Positions 8,695-20,183 of a DNA stretch of 64,000 nt are shown one piece after another. Below the pieces are notes generated by a model. That model saw nothing but the letters and a program-made list of their open reading frames with translations. It was not told the origin of the DNA and searched no databases. The stretch lies in NCBI GenBank assembly GCA_039030395.1, contig JBCCEF010000010.1, forward strand, positions 109,343 to 173,342, read 5' to 3'. This stretch comes from Acidobacteriota bacterium (GTDB taxonomy: Bacteria; Acidobacteriota; Thermoanaerobaculia; Multivoradales; JBCCEF01). The position numbers and the translations under genes are program-made. How positions within the stretch are numbered: the first letter of the stretch is position 1; each line of letters begins with the position of its first letter.

Positions 8695-9876
8695 CTGATC
8701 GAAGCTTCGTTTCCCTGGTTGCTCGCCCGGCGCTACCTGAGGAGCACACGCCGCGACGCCTTCGTGCGCTTTCTGTCGCGGGTGGCCTCCTGGGGGATCG
8801 CTGTCGGTGTGGCGGCGCTGGTGCTTTCCTTGGCCGCTCTCTCCGGGCTGCAGCGGGTGCTGCGGACGGAGGTGCTGGCGCGCACTCCCCAAATCGAGAT
8901 TGAGCTGCCGGCGTCGGCCGAACCGGTGGCCGTCGAGCAAGCGGTCTCCGACCATCCCGAGGTGGTGGACGCGCAGATCACCGCCGAGGGCCGCGGCTGG
9001 CTGGTCTCCGAATCCGGCCTGGTGGAGGCGGTGCAGGTAGTGGGCTTCGCCGGCTCCGTGCCGGCCTCCTTCCCGCAGGCCGCCGGTGGTCCGGAGGGTC
9101 TCTATGTGGACACCTTTCTGGCCAACGGCTGGGGCCTGGAGGTCGGCGACATCGCCCGGGTGGTGTCGCCCAAACCCACCCTCATGCCCTTCGGGCCGCC
9201 GCAGCCGCGGGTGCGCAGCCTGCCGCTCGCCGGCACCTTTCCGAAACCCCGCACCCAGGAAGACCGCAGCCGTATCGCGGTACCGGTGGCGGTGGCCGAG
9301 GCGCTCTTCGGAGTGCGGGCCCGGCGCCTACAGGTGGATGCCGGCGGTCTCGAAGAGGCCATCGACCTCGCGTCCCGCCTCACACCGCTGCTGCCCGAGG
9401 GCAACCGGTTGCGCACCTGGCGCGAGATCAACCGGCCGCTTTTTTTCGTCCTGCGGCTGGAGAAGGCGATGATGTTCGTCGCCGTGTCGCTGGTGGTGCT
9501 GGTGGCTTCCTTGTCGCTGGTGTCGTCCCTGTCGCTGGTGATCGCGAACAAGAAGGGGGAGATCGGCATGCTCGGTGCGATGGGGGCGTCCGGCCCCTCG
9601 CTCTCCCGCGCCTTTTTGCTTCTCGGCGGTTTGCTCGCCGGTCGCGGCTTGCTGGCGGGCACCCTGTGCGGGGTGGTGGGCGCTTGGCTACTCGATCGCT
9701 TCCGGATGATCCGCATGCCCGGCGACGTCTTCGTGTTCGACTACATTCCGTTTCTGGTGCGCTCCGCCGATGTGGCGGCGGTTGTGGGGCTGACCCTGTT
9801 CCTCGCGCTGACCTTCTCGTTGATCGCGGCGCGCCGGGCGGCGGCGGTGCAGCCGGTGGCGGCCCTGACCCAATAG
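8695..9876 (+). CDS. lolC: LolC/LolE-type lipoprotein-releasing ABC permease
   Basis: Inner-membrane subunit that moves lipoproteins from the inner membrane to LolA. The N-terminus FPWLLARRYLRSTRR is typical, a first membrane helix (WGIAVGVAALVLSLAAL) precedes a large periplasmic domain, and three C-terminal helices follow (around 9470-9860) with the FtsX-like block IANKKGEIGMLGAMGAS. The start is unusual. No in-frame ATG precedes the conserved N-terminus; CTG 8695 has GGAG five bases upstream, and TTG 8719 is the other choice. lolD follows after 42 bases. Confidence 0.88.
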   Translation: MIEASFPWLLARRYLRSTRRDAFVRFLSRVASWGIAVGVAALVLSLAALSGLQRVLRTEVLARTPQIEIELPASAEPVAVEQAVSDHPEVVDAQITAEGRGWLVSESGLVEAVQVVGFAGSVPASFPQAAGGPEGLYVDTFLANGWGLEVGDIARVVSPKPTLMPFGPPQPRVRSLPLAGTFPKPRTQEDRSRIAVPVAVAEALFGVRARRLQVDAGGLEEAIDLASRLTPLLPEGNRLRTWREINRPLFFVLRLEKAMMFVAVSLVVLVASLSLVSSLSLVIANKKGEIGMLGAMGASGPSLSRAFLLLGGLLAGRGLLAGTLCGVVGAWLLDRFRMIRMPGDVFVFDYIPFLVRSADVAAVVGLTLFLALTFSLIAARRAAAVQPVAALTQ

Positions 9877-9918
9877 CGCGATGGACGATTTCTCGATTCC
9901 TCGGCCGGTGGACCCCCG

Positions 9919-10611
9919 ATGAGCGTCGGCCTCACTGCCCGCGCTCTCGCGAAGAGCTACCGCGATGGCTTCCGTCAGGTGGAGGTTCTGCGCGGCGCCG
10001 ATCTCGACGTCGCGGCCGGCGAACTGGTGGCGGTGGTGGGGCCATCCGGCTCCGGCAAGTCCACCCTACTGCATCTCTTGGGCACCCTCGACCGACCGGA
10101 CTCCGGGGTACTCGAAATCGGTGGGCTGGATCCCACCCAGTTCTCCGGCAAGCGGTTGGCGGCCTTCCGCAACCGCTCCATTGGTTTTGTCTTCCAGTTC
10201 TATCAGTTGCTGCCGGACTTCACGGCGCTCGAAAACGTGATGATGCCCGGGCGCATCGCCGGTGAGGCGCCGGGCACTTTGGCTGGGCGCGCCCGCGCGC
10301 TGCTCGACGAGGTGGGGCTGTCGCATCGCCTGGAGCACTTCCCATCGCAGCTCTCCGGCGGCGAGCGGCAGCGGGTAGCCCTGTGCCGCGCTCTCCTCCT
10401 CGAACCGCCGCTGCTGCTGGCCGACGAGCCGACGGGCAATCTCGACCCGGAGTCGAGCGAGCAGGTTTTCGATCTGCTGCTGGAACTTCGGGAACGCCGG
10501 GGAACGACCGCCGTGCTGGTCACCCACAACCCGTCCCTGGCCGCTCGATGTGGTAGGATTTTATCCCTCGACGGCGGTGTTCTCGAAGAGACTAAGTCCA
10601 TTCTTTACTAG
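9919..10611 (+). CDS. lolD: Lipoprotein-releasing ABC ATPase LolD
   Basis: ATP-binding subunit pairing with the permease just upstream. Walker A GPSGSGKST (residues about 41-49), Q-loop in FVFQFYQLLPDFTALENV, signature LSGGERQRVALCRALL, Walker B LLLADEPTGNLD and switch His in LVTHN. 230 residues. Only one permease gene is seen, so a LolC2D2-type or unified LolF-like transporter is possible. Confidence 0.93.
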   Translation: MSVGLTARALAKSYRDGFRQVEVLRGADLDVAAGELVAVVGPSGSGKSTLLHLLGTLDRPDSGVLEIGGLDPTQFSGKRLAAFRNRSIGFVFQFYQLLPDFTALENVMMPGRIAGEAPGTLAGRARALLDEVGLSHRLEHFPSQLSGGERQRVALCRALLLEPPLLLADEPTGNLDPESSEQVFDLLLELRERRGTTAVLVTHNPSLAARCGRILSLDGGVLEETKSILY

Positions 10612-10749
10612 GGCTTGGCTCCGTTCTTGAGGGCTCTGATCGACGAACCCGCAGCCGAAGCAAGAGTGCCCCGGGGTCTCTTCCGTGAGGGAGGGGCCAG
10701 ATGCCCGAACCGCACGAGGCCCTGAACTGCAAGAGGCTAGAATCGCGCA

Positions 10750-13171
<2,422 letters not shown>

Positions 13172-13173
<2 letters not shown>

Positions 13174-13351
13174 CCCGCCTTTCTGACCGGCGACCTACTG
13201 CGAGTCCATATGCCACTGAATCTGCTGCTTTATCCGCAGAACCTGTTCCTCAACGTACTGCCGGTACGCCTTCGTCTCAGGAGCTGCGGATGCCTTGCAT
13301 CTTCAGCGACCTATGGCCTCTCGCTACGGTCGCTGGTGAGAAAGGCAGGCT
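13172..13351 (+). repeat. Dispersed repeat family A, copy 1
   Basis: 180-bp element whose first bases are the AG of the clpC stop codon. The outer 24 bases at each end are inverted repeats agreeing at about 21 positions (left 13172-13195, right 13328-13351, both carrying GCCTTTCT and GCGACC). A nested inverted repeat AGCGACC...GGTCGCT sits in the right half. It shares the internal blocks CTGCGAGTCC and CCTTGCATCTTCAGCGACCT with copy 2 at 35995-36174. Confidence 0.85.
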
Positions 13352-13646
13352 CAGCCACGATCTGAGAACAATCCTTGCATCCCAGGGGTGAGGGGCGCCG
13401 TACCTGTGCAGGAGGGTAGGGACGGCGGCGGGGTCCCTTGTCGGGGCCGAGCGGACTCTTGTGGATGAAGGTCGCGGCACGGCCGCGCGTTGCGTGAAGC
13501 CCGAAAAGAGCATACTTTTGGCAGCCGCGCACCGCTGAGGGCGGGTCCCGCTGGATTCCCGAGTCCCGACGACACCGCAAACGAGCCGGTACGACGCAAT
13601 GAATGGGAAACGGGTCTGATGAAAAATGACTTCAAGGGGTGCTGAC
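13352..13646 (+). other. Intergenic region upstream of bamA
   Basis: 295 bases without a convincing gene. A short echo of repeat A (AATCCTTGCATCC near 13370-13382) follows copy A1. The rest is GC-rich with a possible promoter described separately and an AAGGGG Shine-Dalgarno at the bamA start. I see no other structure. Confidence 0.5.
13490..13518 (+). promoter_or_regulatory. Possible sigma-70-like promoter for bamA
   Basis: TTGCGT (13490-13495), 17-base spacer, TACTTT (13513-13518), in the leader of bamA. Both hexamers match consensus only partly, so this is tentative. Confidence 0.3.
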
Positions 13647-16079
13647 ATGACACCAACCCGCCGATCTGGCCGCGCCCGAGGCGTGGTTCGCTCCTTCGCG
13701 GTGCTGCCGGCGCTGATGTGGCTCGCTCTATCGTGGATCGCCGGGCCGCCGCTCGCGGCGCAGCTTCGGATTCCCGACAGTCAGGTGATCCGGTCGATCG
13801 AGATCCAAGGCCTCCAGTCCTTGACTCCCGAGACGGTGCGCTACTACCTGGGGGTGGAAGAAGGGCAAGAGCTCGATCAGGAAGAACTGAACCGAAATAT
13901 CCAAGCCCTTTGGCAGCGCGACCTGATCGGCGACATCGAGATCGACAGCGTGGCCGAAGGCGACGGCATTCGCTTGATCGTGAAGATCGAAGAGCGGCCG
14001 GTCCTGCGCTCCATCGACTACCAGGGCCTCAAGAAGCTCAAACGCGGCGACATTCGCGAAGTGATCGTCACCGAGCGCATCGATGTGCGCGAGGGCGGTC
14101 CGCTGAAGCGCGGCGAGCTGAATCGCCTGGCGGCGGCCATCCAGCAGGCCTACAAGGACAAGGGCTATCGCTTCGCGGCGGTGCGCTTCGAGATCGAGGA
14201 GATCTCGCCGGGAGAGCGCCGGGCGGTTTACACCATCGACGAAGGAGATCGCGTCCGCATCCAGGAGATCGACTTCGAGGGCAACACCGTCTACAGCGAC
14301 CTGCGGCTACGCTCCCGCATGCGCAAGGTGCGCGAGAGCGGTCCCCTGTCGCGCCTGTTGCGGCGAGACATCTACAACCCTGCGGGCCTCGAAGAAGACC
14401 TCGACAAAGTCAAGACCCTCTACCGCAACTCCGGTTACAAGAACGTGCTGCTGGGCGAGCCTGAGATCCGGGTGGACGAGGTCGGCGGCAACGAGGATAA
14501 ACGGCGCATTTTTCTGACCGTGCCGGTGGAGGAAGGGGAGCGTTGGCGCTTCGGCGAGATCACCATCGAGGGCAACGAAACCTACTCCGATCAGGCGCTC
14601 CTCAGGGTGTTCCAGAACAAATCCGGCAGTTGGTTGAAGGCCAATCTGATCGACGACGGAATCGAGTCGGTGACGGACCTTTACAAGAACACCGGCTACA
14701 TGTTCGCTTCCATCGAGCCGGAACTGCGCGAGCGCGACAACAACGTCGCGGACGTGCGGGTGAAAATCGACGAAGGCGAGCAGTTCACCGTCGGCCGGGT
14801 GGAATTCAAGGGCAACACCCGCACCAAGGACAAGGTGCTGCGGCGCGAGGTGCGGCTACAGGAAGGCTTCGTAATGAACCTCGGCGCCTTGCGTTCCAGC
14901 GTCTACAAGGTCAACCAGCTCGGCTACTTCCAGCTCGACGAGGAAGACCCGGTGCAGGTGGACGTGGACTCCGAAGAGCAGAAAGTCAATCTGACCTTCG
15001 AAGGCGAAGAGGCGGACCGCACGGAGCTACAGTTCGGTGGCGGTTGGAGCGAGTTCGACGGCTTCTTTGGCCAGTTCGCCATCCGCACCCAGAACTTCCT
15101 CGGCCGCGGCGAGTCGGTACAGGCCTCGTTCCAGTCCGGCCGCCTGCGCACCCAGTTCGACCTCGGTTATTTCGTGCCCTACTTCCTCGACAAGCCGCAG
15201 ACGGTGGGTATCCGGATCTTCAAGAGCGAGCAGGACTTCAGCTCCCTGTCGGAGTTTCGTGACTTCCGGCAGGATCAGGAGGGCATCCAGCTCACCTACG
15301 GCCGCAACCTGAGCCTCTTCCAGTCCTTCGCCGTCAACTACACCTTCGCCACCTTCGAGGACACCCAGTCCTTTTTCGTCCCCGGCAACCCGGACGGCGA
15401 TCCGCCGACGGAGGACGAATTCATCACCCTCGACCGCGATATCGAGAGTTCCTCCATCCGGCCGGTCTGGTCCTTCAACAGCATCGACAACCGCTTCGAA
15501 CCGACCCGCGGCCGGCGGATCTCGTTCTCCACTGAATATTCCGGTGGCGCCCTCGGCGGCAACAACGAATTCGTGCGCCCGGAGGCGTCTTTCAGCCTGT
15601 TCAAGCCGCTCAACGACTATCCGACCAAGCACGTCTTCGCGATGAACGCCGAGATCGGCTACATCGAACCCTTCGGTGACGGCCTGCTGTCGGTCTTCGA
15701 GTACTACGTCCTCGGCGGCGAACGCTCGATCCGCGGCCACGCCCGGCGCTCGCTGTTTCCGCGCGACGAAACCGGCAACCTGTTCCGCGACAGCTCCGGC
15801 CTGGTCATCGGCGGGGATCGCTTCGCCCAGCTCAACCTGGAGTACCACTACCTCGCCGGCGGTCCGTTCCGGATGATCTTGTTCGCCGACGCGGCTCAGG
15901 CCTGGGCGCCGGGTGCGACCATCGACGCCGGCGATCTGCGCTACACGGCCGGCGCCGAACTGCGCGTGCTGGTGCCGGTGTTCGGTGCCCCGCTGCGCTT
16001 TATCTACGCCTTCAATCTCAACCCCGAACCGTTCGACCAGTTCGAATCGTTCCAGTTCACCATTGGAAGTAGCTTCTAG
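13647..16079 (+). CDS. bamA: Outer-membrane protein assembly factor BamA
   Basis: Omp85 insertase that folds beta-barrels into the outer membrane. Signal peptide (FAVLPALMWLALSWIAGPPLAA), then five POTRA repeats over roughly residues 40-440 (each with a G-[NY]-x-x-[TY] turn, e.g. EFKGNTRTKDKVLRREV), then a barrel with the lid-lock motif region GGERSIRGHARRSLF. The end is the C-terminal strand FDQFESFQFTIGSSF with terminal Phe. ATG 13647 has AAGGGG seven bases upstream and is preferred to ATG 13626. Followed by skp and the lipid A genes, the classical order. Confidence 0.95.
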   Translation: MTPTRRSGRARGVVRSFAVLPALMWLALSWIAGPPLAAQLRIPDSQVIRSIEIQGLQSLTPETVRYYLGVEEGQELDQEELNRNIQALWQRDLIGDIEIDSVAEGDGIRLIVKIEERPVLRSIDYQGLKKLKRGDIREVIVTERIDVREGGPLKRGELNRLAAAIQQAYKDKGYRFAAVRFEIEEISPGERRAVYTIDEGDRVRIQEIDFEGNTVYSDLRLRSRMRKVRESGPLSRLLRRDIYNPAGLEEDLDKVKTLYRNSGYKNVLLGEPEIRVDEVGGNEDKRRIFLTVPVEEGERWRFGEITIEGNETYSDQALLRVFQNKSGSWLKANLIDDGIESVTDLYKNTGYMFASIEPELRERDNNVADVRVKIDEGEQFTVGRVEFKGNTRTKDKVLRREVRLQEGFVMNLGALRSSVYKVNQLGYFQLDEEDPVQVDVDSEEQKVNLTFEGEEADRTELQFGGGWSEFDGFFGQFAIRTQNFLGRGESVQASFQSGRLRTQFDLGYFVPYFLDKPQTVGIRIFKSEQDFSSLSEFRDFRQDQEGIQLTYGRNLSLFQSFAVNYTFATFEDTQSFFVPGNPDGDPPTEDEFITLDRDIESSSIRPVWSFNSIDNRFEPTRGRRISFSTEYSGGALGGNNEFVRPEASFSLFKPLNDYPTKHVFAMNAEIGYIEPFGDGLLSVFEYYVLGGERSIRGHARRSLFPRDETGNLFRDSSGLVIGGDRFAQLNLEYHYLAGGPFRMILFADAAQAWAPGATIDAGDLRYTAGAELRVLVPVFGAPLRFIYAFNLNPEPFDQFESFQFTIGSSF

Positions 16080-16096
16080 CCATGAAGGAGAATCCC

Positions 16097-16630
16097 ATGT
16101 CTTCTACCCGTACCCAAGTTCGTCGCCTGCTGCTCGCGGCGCTCATCGTTGCTCTCGTTGTTCCTGTTGCGGCGAGCGCGCAGGAGATGAAGTACGCCGT
16201 CATCGATACCGAAGAAGTTCTTCGATCCTCCGCCGTCGGCAAGGCCGCTCTGGCCGAGTTGCAGACCCTGCAGGAGGCCAAGCAGACTGAGGGTGAGGCG
16301 CTGGCAAAAGAGATTCAGGACCTCCAGAAGCGCATCACCGAGGGTCAGCTCTCCCTAGCCGATGACAAGCTGGCGGAGTTGGAGACGGAGTTCGAGCAAA
16401 AGGGCATCGCCCTGCGCCGTTTCCAGGACGACGCCAACCGCGAACTCAACAAGAAGCGCGAAGAGGTGCTCGGCAAGATCGACCAGCAGGTGATGCCGCT
16501 GATTGCCTCCTACGGCCAGGAGCAGGGCTACGCGATGATCTTCCGGAAGTACGAAAGCGGCTTGGTCTTCGCCTCGGACGAGGTCGACATCACCCAAGAC
16601 ATCATTCAGCGGCTCGACTCGGCGAACTAG
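16097..16630 (+). CDS. skp: Periplasmic chaperone Skp/OmpH
   Basis: Holdase that carries unfolded outer-membrane proteins to BamA. Signal peptide (LLLAALIVALVVPVAASAQ), then MKYAVIDTEEVLRSSAVGKAAL, the family start of the mature protein, and a long charged coiled-coil arm (KEIQDLQKRITEGQ... EELNKKREEVLGK). 177 residues. ATG 16097 is preferred because AAGGAG sits six bases upstream; ATG 16082 lies in front of that site. The stop TAG is inside the left end of repeat B1. Confidence 0.92.
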   Translation: MSSTRTQVRRLLLAALIVALVVPVAASAQEMKYAVIDTEEVLRSSAVGKAALAELQTLQEAKQTEGEALAKEIQDLQKRITEGQLSLADDKLAELETEFEQKGIALRRFQDDANRELNKKREEVLGKIDQQVMPLIASYGQEQGYAMIFRKYESGLVFASDEVDITQDIIQRLDSAN

Positions 16631-16790
16631 CAGGCCGCTGAAGAAGCGCCTAGCGCATGCTTTCAGTAGGCCTGCTAGTTTCTCGTTCGAGGGGGGCTGG
16701 GCGCCCCCCTCGAACGAGAACTATGTTCTCAGCCTCACCGCCATCCACGGCGACCACGTCGCCGCCTCGCCCTTTGGGCTCGGGGTCCGT
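16627..16790 (+). repeat. Dispersed repeat family B, copy 1
   Basis: Starts at the skp stop codon. The inverted repeat CTAGCAGGCC (16627-16636) / GGCCTGCTAG (16669-16678) encloses CTGAA/TTCAG. It is followed by a 17-bp perfect hairpin and a GC-rich tail (GTCGCCGCCTCGCCCTTTGGGCTCGGGG). The tail and the GCGCCCCCCTC block recur at 38791-38945 and 59352-59574. The right edge is approximate. Confidence 0.75.
16680..16720 (+). terminator. Long perfect hairpin after skp
   Basis: A 17-bp arm at 16680-16696 (TTCTCGTTCGAGGGGGG) pairs perfectly with 16704-16720 around a 7-base loop. No U-tract follows (CTATGTTCT), so it may act as an attenuator or 3'-end stabiliser between skp and lpxD rather than a classical intrinsic terminator. 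Confidence 0.6.
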
Positions 16791-16814
16791 TACCCAAGGT
16801 AGATTCTTCGGTCT

Positions 16815-17894
16815 ATGAGTCGGCCCACAGAGAGATCGTTACGGGAGCTGGCGGAGAGGATCGGTGCCCGCGTTGAAGGGGATGGAGCGGTGCGGGTGAC
16901 GGATCTGCACAGTCTGGAGGCTGCTGGGCCGGAGCACATCGCACCGCTGTTGGACCGCCGTTTCCGCGCCCGGCTGCAGGATTGCCGGGCCGGCGCCCTG
17001 CTGCTGGACGAAGGCCTCGCCAAGGAGATCTCCGAGTCCGACGAGCGGCCGCGACTAGTGGCCGACAAGGCGCGCCTGGCGATGGTGCGGCTGCTCGAGA
17101 CCTTCCATCCCACGCCTCGGCCCGCTCCGGGGATTCACCCCACGGCGGTCCTCGGCGACGGCTGCGAGATCGATCCCGCGGCCACCGTCGGACCCTATGT
17201 GGTGGTGGGGGAGGGCAGTCGCCTGGCCGCCGGAGTGTGGCTGGAAGCGCACTCCGTGGTGGGACGCCACTGCGACCTCGGCGAGGGTTGCCGCCTCCAT
17301 CCGCAGGCGGTGCTCTACGACGAAACGGTGCTCGAAGCGGGGTGCGAGATCCACTCCGGGGCGGTGATCGGCGCCGACGGTTTCGGCTATGCCACCGACG
17401 GCGGGACGCACCACAAAGTTCCGCAGGTCGGCCGGGTGGTGCTCGAAGCCGGAGTCGAGGTGGGGGCCAATGCCGCCATCGACCGCGCCACCCTTGGGGA
17501 AACGCGCATCGGCGTCGGCTCCAAGGTTGACAACCTGGTGCAGATCGGGCACAACTGCCAGACCGGCCGAGCGTGTATCCTGTCCGGCCAGGTCGGCCTG
17601 GCCGGCAGCACGACCCTGGGGGACGGAGTGGTCCTGGCCGGGCAATCCGGCGCCAGCGGCCACATCCGCCTGGGCGACGGAGTGCAGGTGGCCGCCAAAT
17701 CGGCGGTATTGAATTCCATTCCCGACGGCCAAAAGGTGGCGGGGATCCCGGCGGTCGAGTTGAGCCTGTGGAAGCGCCGGGTGGTGCTTTTCGGAAAGTT
17801 GCAGAAGCTGGTTCAGCGCCTGCGCGGAGTCGAAGACCGCCTGGCCGCGGTGGAAGAGGCGGCACCGGTGAAGGACGAGGAGGGACGAGATTGA
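16815..17894 (+). CDS. lpxD: UDP-3-O-acylglucosamine N-acyltransferase LpxD
   Basis: Third step of lipid A synthesis. The N-terminal uridine-binding domain (residues 1-100) is followed by left-handed beta-helix hexapeptide repeats from HPTAVLGDGCEIDPAATVGPYVVVG onward. The active-site region is VQIGHNCQTGR (catalytic His near residue 242), and a C-terminal helix ends the protein. 359 residues. GADGFGYA is the family signature. Its stop overlaps the TTG start of fabZ (TTGA). Confidence 0.93.
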   Translation: MSRPTERSLRELAERIGARVEGDGAVRVTDLHSLEAAGPEHIAPLLDRRFRARLQDCRAGALLLDEGLAKEISESDERPRLVADKARLAMVRLLETFHPTPRPAPGIHPTAVLGDGCEIDPAATVGPYVVVGEGSRLAAGVWLEAHSVVGRHCDLGEGCRLHPQAVLYDETVLEAGCEIHSGAVIGADGFGYATDGGTHHKVPQVGRVVLEAGVEVGANAAIDRATLGETRIGVGSKVDNLVQIGHNCQTGRACILSGQVGLAGSTTLGDGVVLAGQSGASGHIRLGDGVQVAAKSAVLNSIPDGQKVAGIPAVELSLWKRRVVLFGKLQKLVQRLRGVEDRLAAVEEAAPVKDEEGRD

Positions 17895-18340
17895 GCACAG
17901 CAGGCCCCCCGTGGGACATTCGTTGGATCCTGTCGATGCTGCCGCATCGCTACCCTTTTCTGTTGGTCGACCGCATCCTCGAGATGGAGGCCGGCAAGCG
18001 GGTGGTGGGGATCAAGAACGTCACCTTCAATGAACCGTTTTTCGCCGGCCATTTTCCCGGCCATCCGGTGGTGCCGGGAGTGTTGCTGATCGAGGGCTTG
18101 GCCCAGGCCGGTGGCTGTCTGGTGCTGCACGACCATCCGGACCGGGACAACAAGTTGCTCTACTTCACCTCCATCGAGAAAGCGAAGTTCCGCCGCCCGG
18201 TGGTGCCCGGCGACCAGGTGCGTTACGAGGTGGAAATCCTGCGCTTCAAACCGCGCTTTTGCCGACTCGCCGGCCGGGCGCTGGTGGATGGTCAATTGGC
18301 CACCGAAGCGGTCCTCTCCTCGGCAATGGTCGATCGGTAG
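17891..18340 (+). CDS. fabZ: 3-hydroxyacyl-ACP dehydratase FabZ
   Basis: Hot-dog-fold dehydratase of fatty acid elongation that also competes with LpxA for hydroxyacyl-ACP. Motifs: LPHRYPFLLVDRI near residues 17-29, FFAGHFPGHPVVPGVL holding the catalytic His, and EGLAQAGG with the catalytic Glu. 149 residues. Start TTG 17891, overlapping the lpxD stop, is chosen because it is the only start giving the short N-terminal arm before ILSMLPHRYP. Confidence 0.93.
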   Translation: MSTAGPPWDIRWILSMLPHRYPFLLVDRILEMEAGKRVVGIKNVTFNEPFFAGHFPGHPVVPGVLLIEGLAQAGGCLVLHDHPDRDNKLLYFTSIEKAKFRRPVVPGDQVRYEVEILRFKPRFCRLAGRALVDGQLATEAVLSSAMVDR

Positions 18341-18352
18341 GGGGCGCTCGCC

Positions 18353-19246
18353 ATGACAACTCACATTCATCCCACCGCCGTCGTCGATCCGTCGGCGGAG
18401 CTGGCGGTCGGCGTGCGCGTCGGCCCCCTGGCGGTGATCGGTCCGCGGGTGGTGGTCGGCGAGGGTACCGAGATCGGCGCCTCGGCCTGTGTCGAAGGCC
18501 CCACCCGTCTCGGCAAGGGCAACCACATCTTTTCCCACGCCTGCATCGGTTTCGAGCCGCAGGATCTCAAGTTCGAAGGCGAAGAGGTCTTTCTCGAGGT
18601 CGGGGACAACAATCACTTCCGCGAGTTCTCGACCGTCCACCGGGGCACCGGGGTGGGTGGCGGCACCACCCGCATCGGCGACGACAACCTGTTCATGGCC
18701 TACAGCCACGTCGCCCACGATTCGCAGGTCGGCAGCCGCTGCGTGTTGGTCAACGGCGCCACCCTGGCCGGTCACGTCGAGGTGCAGGACGATGCCACCA
18801 TCGGCGCCAACAGCGCCATCCATCAGTTCTGCCGGGTTGGCCGCCATGCCTACATCGGCGGCTACTCGGTGATCACCATGGACGCCCTGCCCTTTGTCAA
18901 GACGGTGGGCCTGAAGGCGGTGACCTACGGCGTGAACAATGTCGGCCTACGCCGCAAAGGGGTGCCCCGGGAGTCCATCAAGCACTTGCGGCGGGCGCTC
19001 CGCTTGCTGCTCCAGAAGGGGCTCAACACCTCGCAGGCGGTGGAGGCGATGCGCGCCGAGCTGGCCGGCGATCCGGAGGTGGATTTCTTGATCGAATTTG
19101 TTCTCTCCGCCAAGCGCGGCTTCGTCAAGGCCTTGCCCGGACGGCGCGGTGAGCGGGGCGGCAGTGACCCGGACGGCGAATCGGGCGGCGCCTCGGCCTC
19201 TGGGGTCTCGGGAGAGCCGGGGGGATCGGGGGCTGACGATGGGTAG
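18353..19246 (+). CDS. lpxA: UDP-N-acetylglucosamine acyltransferase LpxA
   Basis: First acylation of lipid A synthesis, a left-handed beta-helix trimer. HIHPTAVVDPSAEL opens the hexapeptide repeats, the catalytic His is in the SHVAHDSQVG block near residue 122, and the C-terminal helical domain begins at GLRRKGVPRESIKHLRRALR. 297 residues is 30-40 longer than usual because of a Gly/Ser/Glu-rich C-terminal tail (from about 265), which looks dispensable. The 3' end overlaps the next gene by 8 bases. Confidence 0.93.
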   Translation: MTTHIHPTAVVDPSAELAVGVRVGPLAVIGPRVVVGEGTEIGASACVEGPTRLGKGNHIFSHACIGFEPQDLKFEGEEVFLEVGDNNHFREFSTVHRGTGVGGGTTRIGDDNLFMAYSHVAHDSQVGSRCVLVNGATLAGHVEVQDDATIGANSAIHQFCRVGRHAYIGGYSVITMDALPFVKTVGLKAVTYGVNNVGLRRKGVPRESIKHLRRALRLLLQKGLNTSQAVEAMRAELAGDPEVDFLIEFVLSAKRGFVKALPGRRGERGGSDPDGESGGASASGVSGEPGGSGADDG

Positions 19247-20183
19247 GGCGATGCGCGTCGGCGTTGCCGGAGTCGGTTCGTTGGGTTACCACCACGCCCG
19301 CATCCTGGCGTCGATGACCGGCGTCGAGCTGGTCGGGGTGTTCGACCAGCAGGCCGAGGCGGCGCGGCGGGCGGTGGAGGACCACGGCACCCGCGCCTTC
19401 GATCGCCTGGCAGACCTCGCCGGGGAGGTGGAGGCGATGGTGTTGGCGGTGCCCACCGTCGCCCACGCGGAGCTGGGCTGCCCATTGCTCGAGTGCGGGG
19501 TTCACACGCTGGTCGAGAAACCGATGGCGACCAGCCTCGAAGAGGCCGATGCCCTACTGGCGGCGGCCGCCGGATCGGCTGAGCGGCCGGTACTGGCGGT
19601 GGGCCATGTCGAGTTTTACAACCCGGCGGTGCAGGCGCTCCTCTCCGTGGGCGAACCGTCGCGCTACATCGAGGTGCAGCGCCTGTCGACCTTTTCGCCG
19701 CGAAGCCTGGACGTGGACGTGGTGCTGGATCTGATGATCCACGATCTGCAGATCCTCCATGCTCTAGACGGCAGCCCGGTGGCGGAGATCCGCGCCACGG
19801 GCATCGACGTGCTGTCGCCGCGTATCGACATCGCCAACGTGCGGGTAGCCTTCGAGTCCGGCGCCGTGGCGACGCTCACCGCCTCGCGGGTGTCGTCGGA
19901 GCGGATTCGCAAACTGCGGGTCTTTCAGACGCGTAGCTACTTCTCCCTCGATTACCAGAAGCAGGAGATCCGGGGCTACCGTCTCGAAGGCGACGACGAG
20001 GGCCGAGAGATCGTGCCGAACGACCTACCGACGGAGTACCGTGAGCCGCTGCGGGCGGAACTGGAAGCCTTCGTCGCCGCGTGCCGCGGCGAACCGGTCG
20101 CCTACGTGGACGGCATGGAGGGCCGCCAAGCCCTCGCCTCCGCCCTGGCGGTGACCGAAGCGATGGAAAGAGGGAATCGATGA
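19239..20183 (+). CDS. Gfo/Idh/MocA-family oxidoreductase (possible GnnA)
   Basis: NAD(P)-dependent dehydrogenase: Rossmann motif GVAGVGSLGYHHARIL at the N-terminus and EKPMA near residue 93, the hallmark Lys of the family. 314 residues. It overlaps lpxA and precedes mtnP (ATGA). In Acidithiobacillus and Leptospira a Gfo/Idh enzyme, GnnA, lies next to lpxA and oxidises UDP-GlcNAc at C3 for amide-linked lipid A. The position here fits that role, but the partner aminotransferase GnnB is absent from the window. The family call is firm; the GnnA role is inference. Confidence 0.85.
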   Translation: MGRAMRVGVAGVGSLGYHHARILASMTGVELVGVFDQQAEAARRAVEDHGTRAFDRLADLAGEVEAMVLAVPTVAHAELGCPLLECGVHTLVEKPMATSLEEADALLAAAAGSAERPVLAVGHVEFYNPAVQALLSVGEPSRYIEVQRLSTFSPRSLDVDVVLDLMIHDLQILHALDGSPVAEIRATGIDVLSPRIDIANVRVAFESGAVATLTASRVSSERIRKLRVFQTRSYFSLDYQKQEIRGYRLEGDDEGREIVPNDLPTEYREPLRAELEAFVAACRGEPVAYVDGMEGRQALASALAVTEAMERGNR

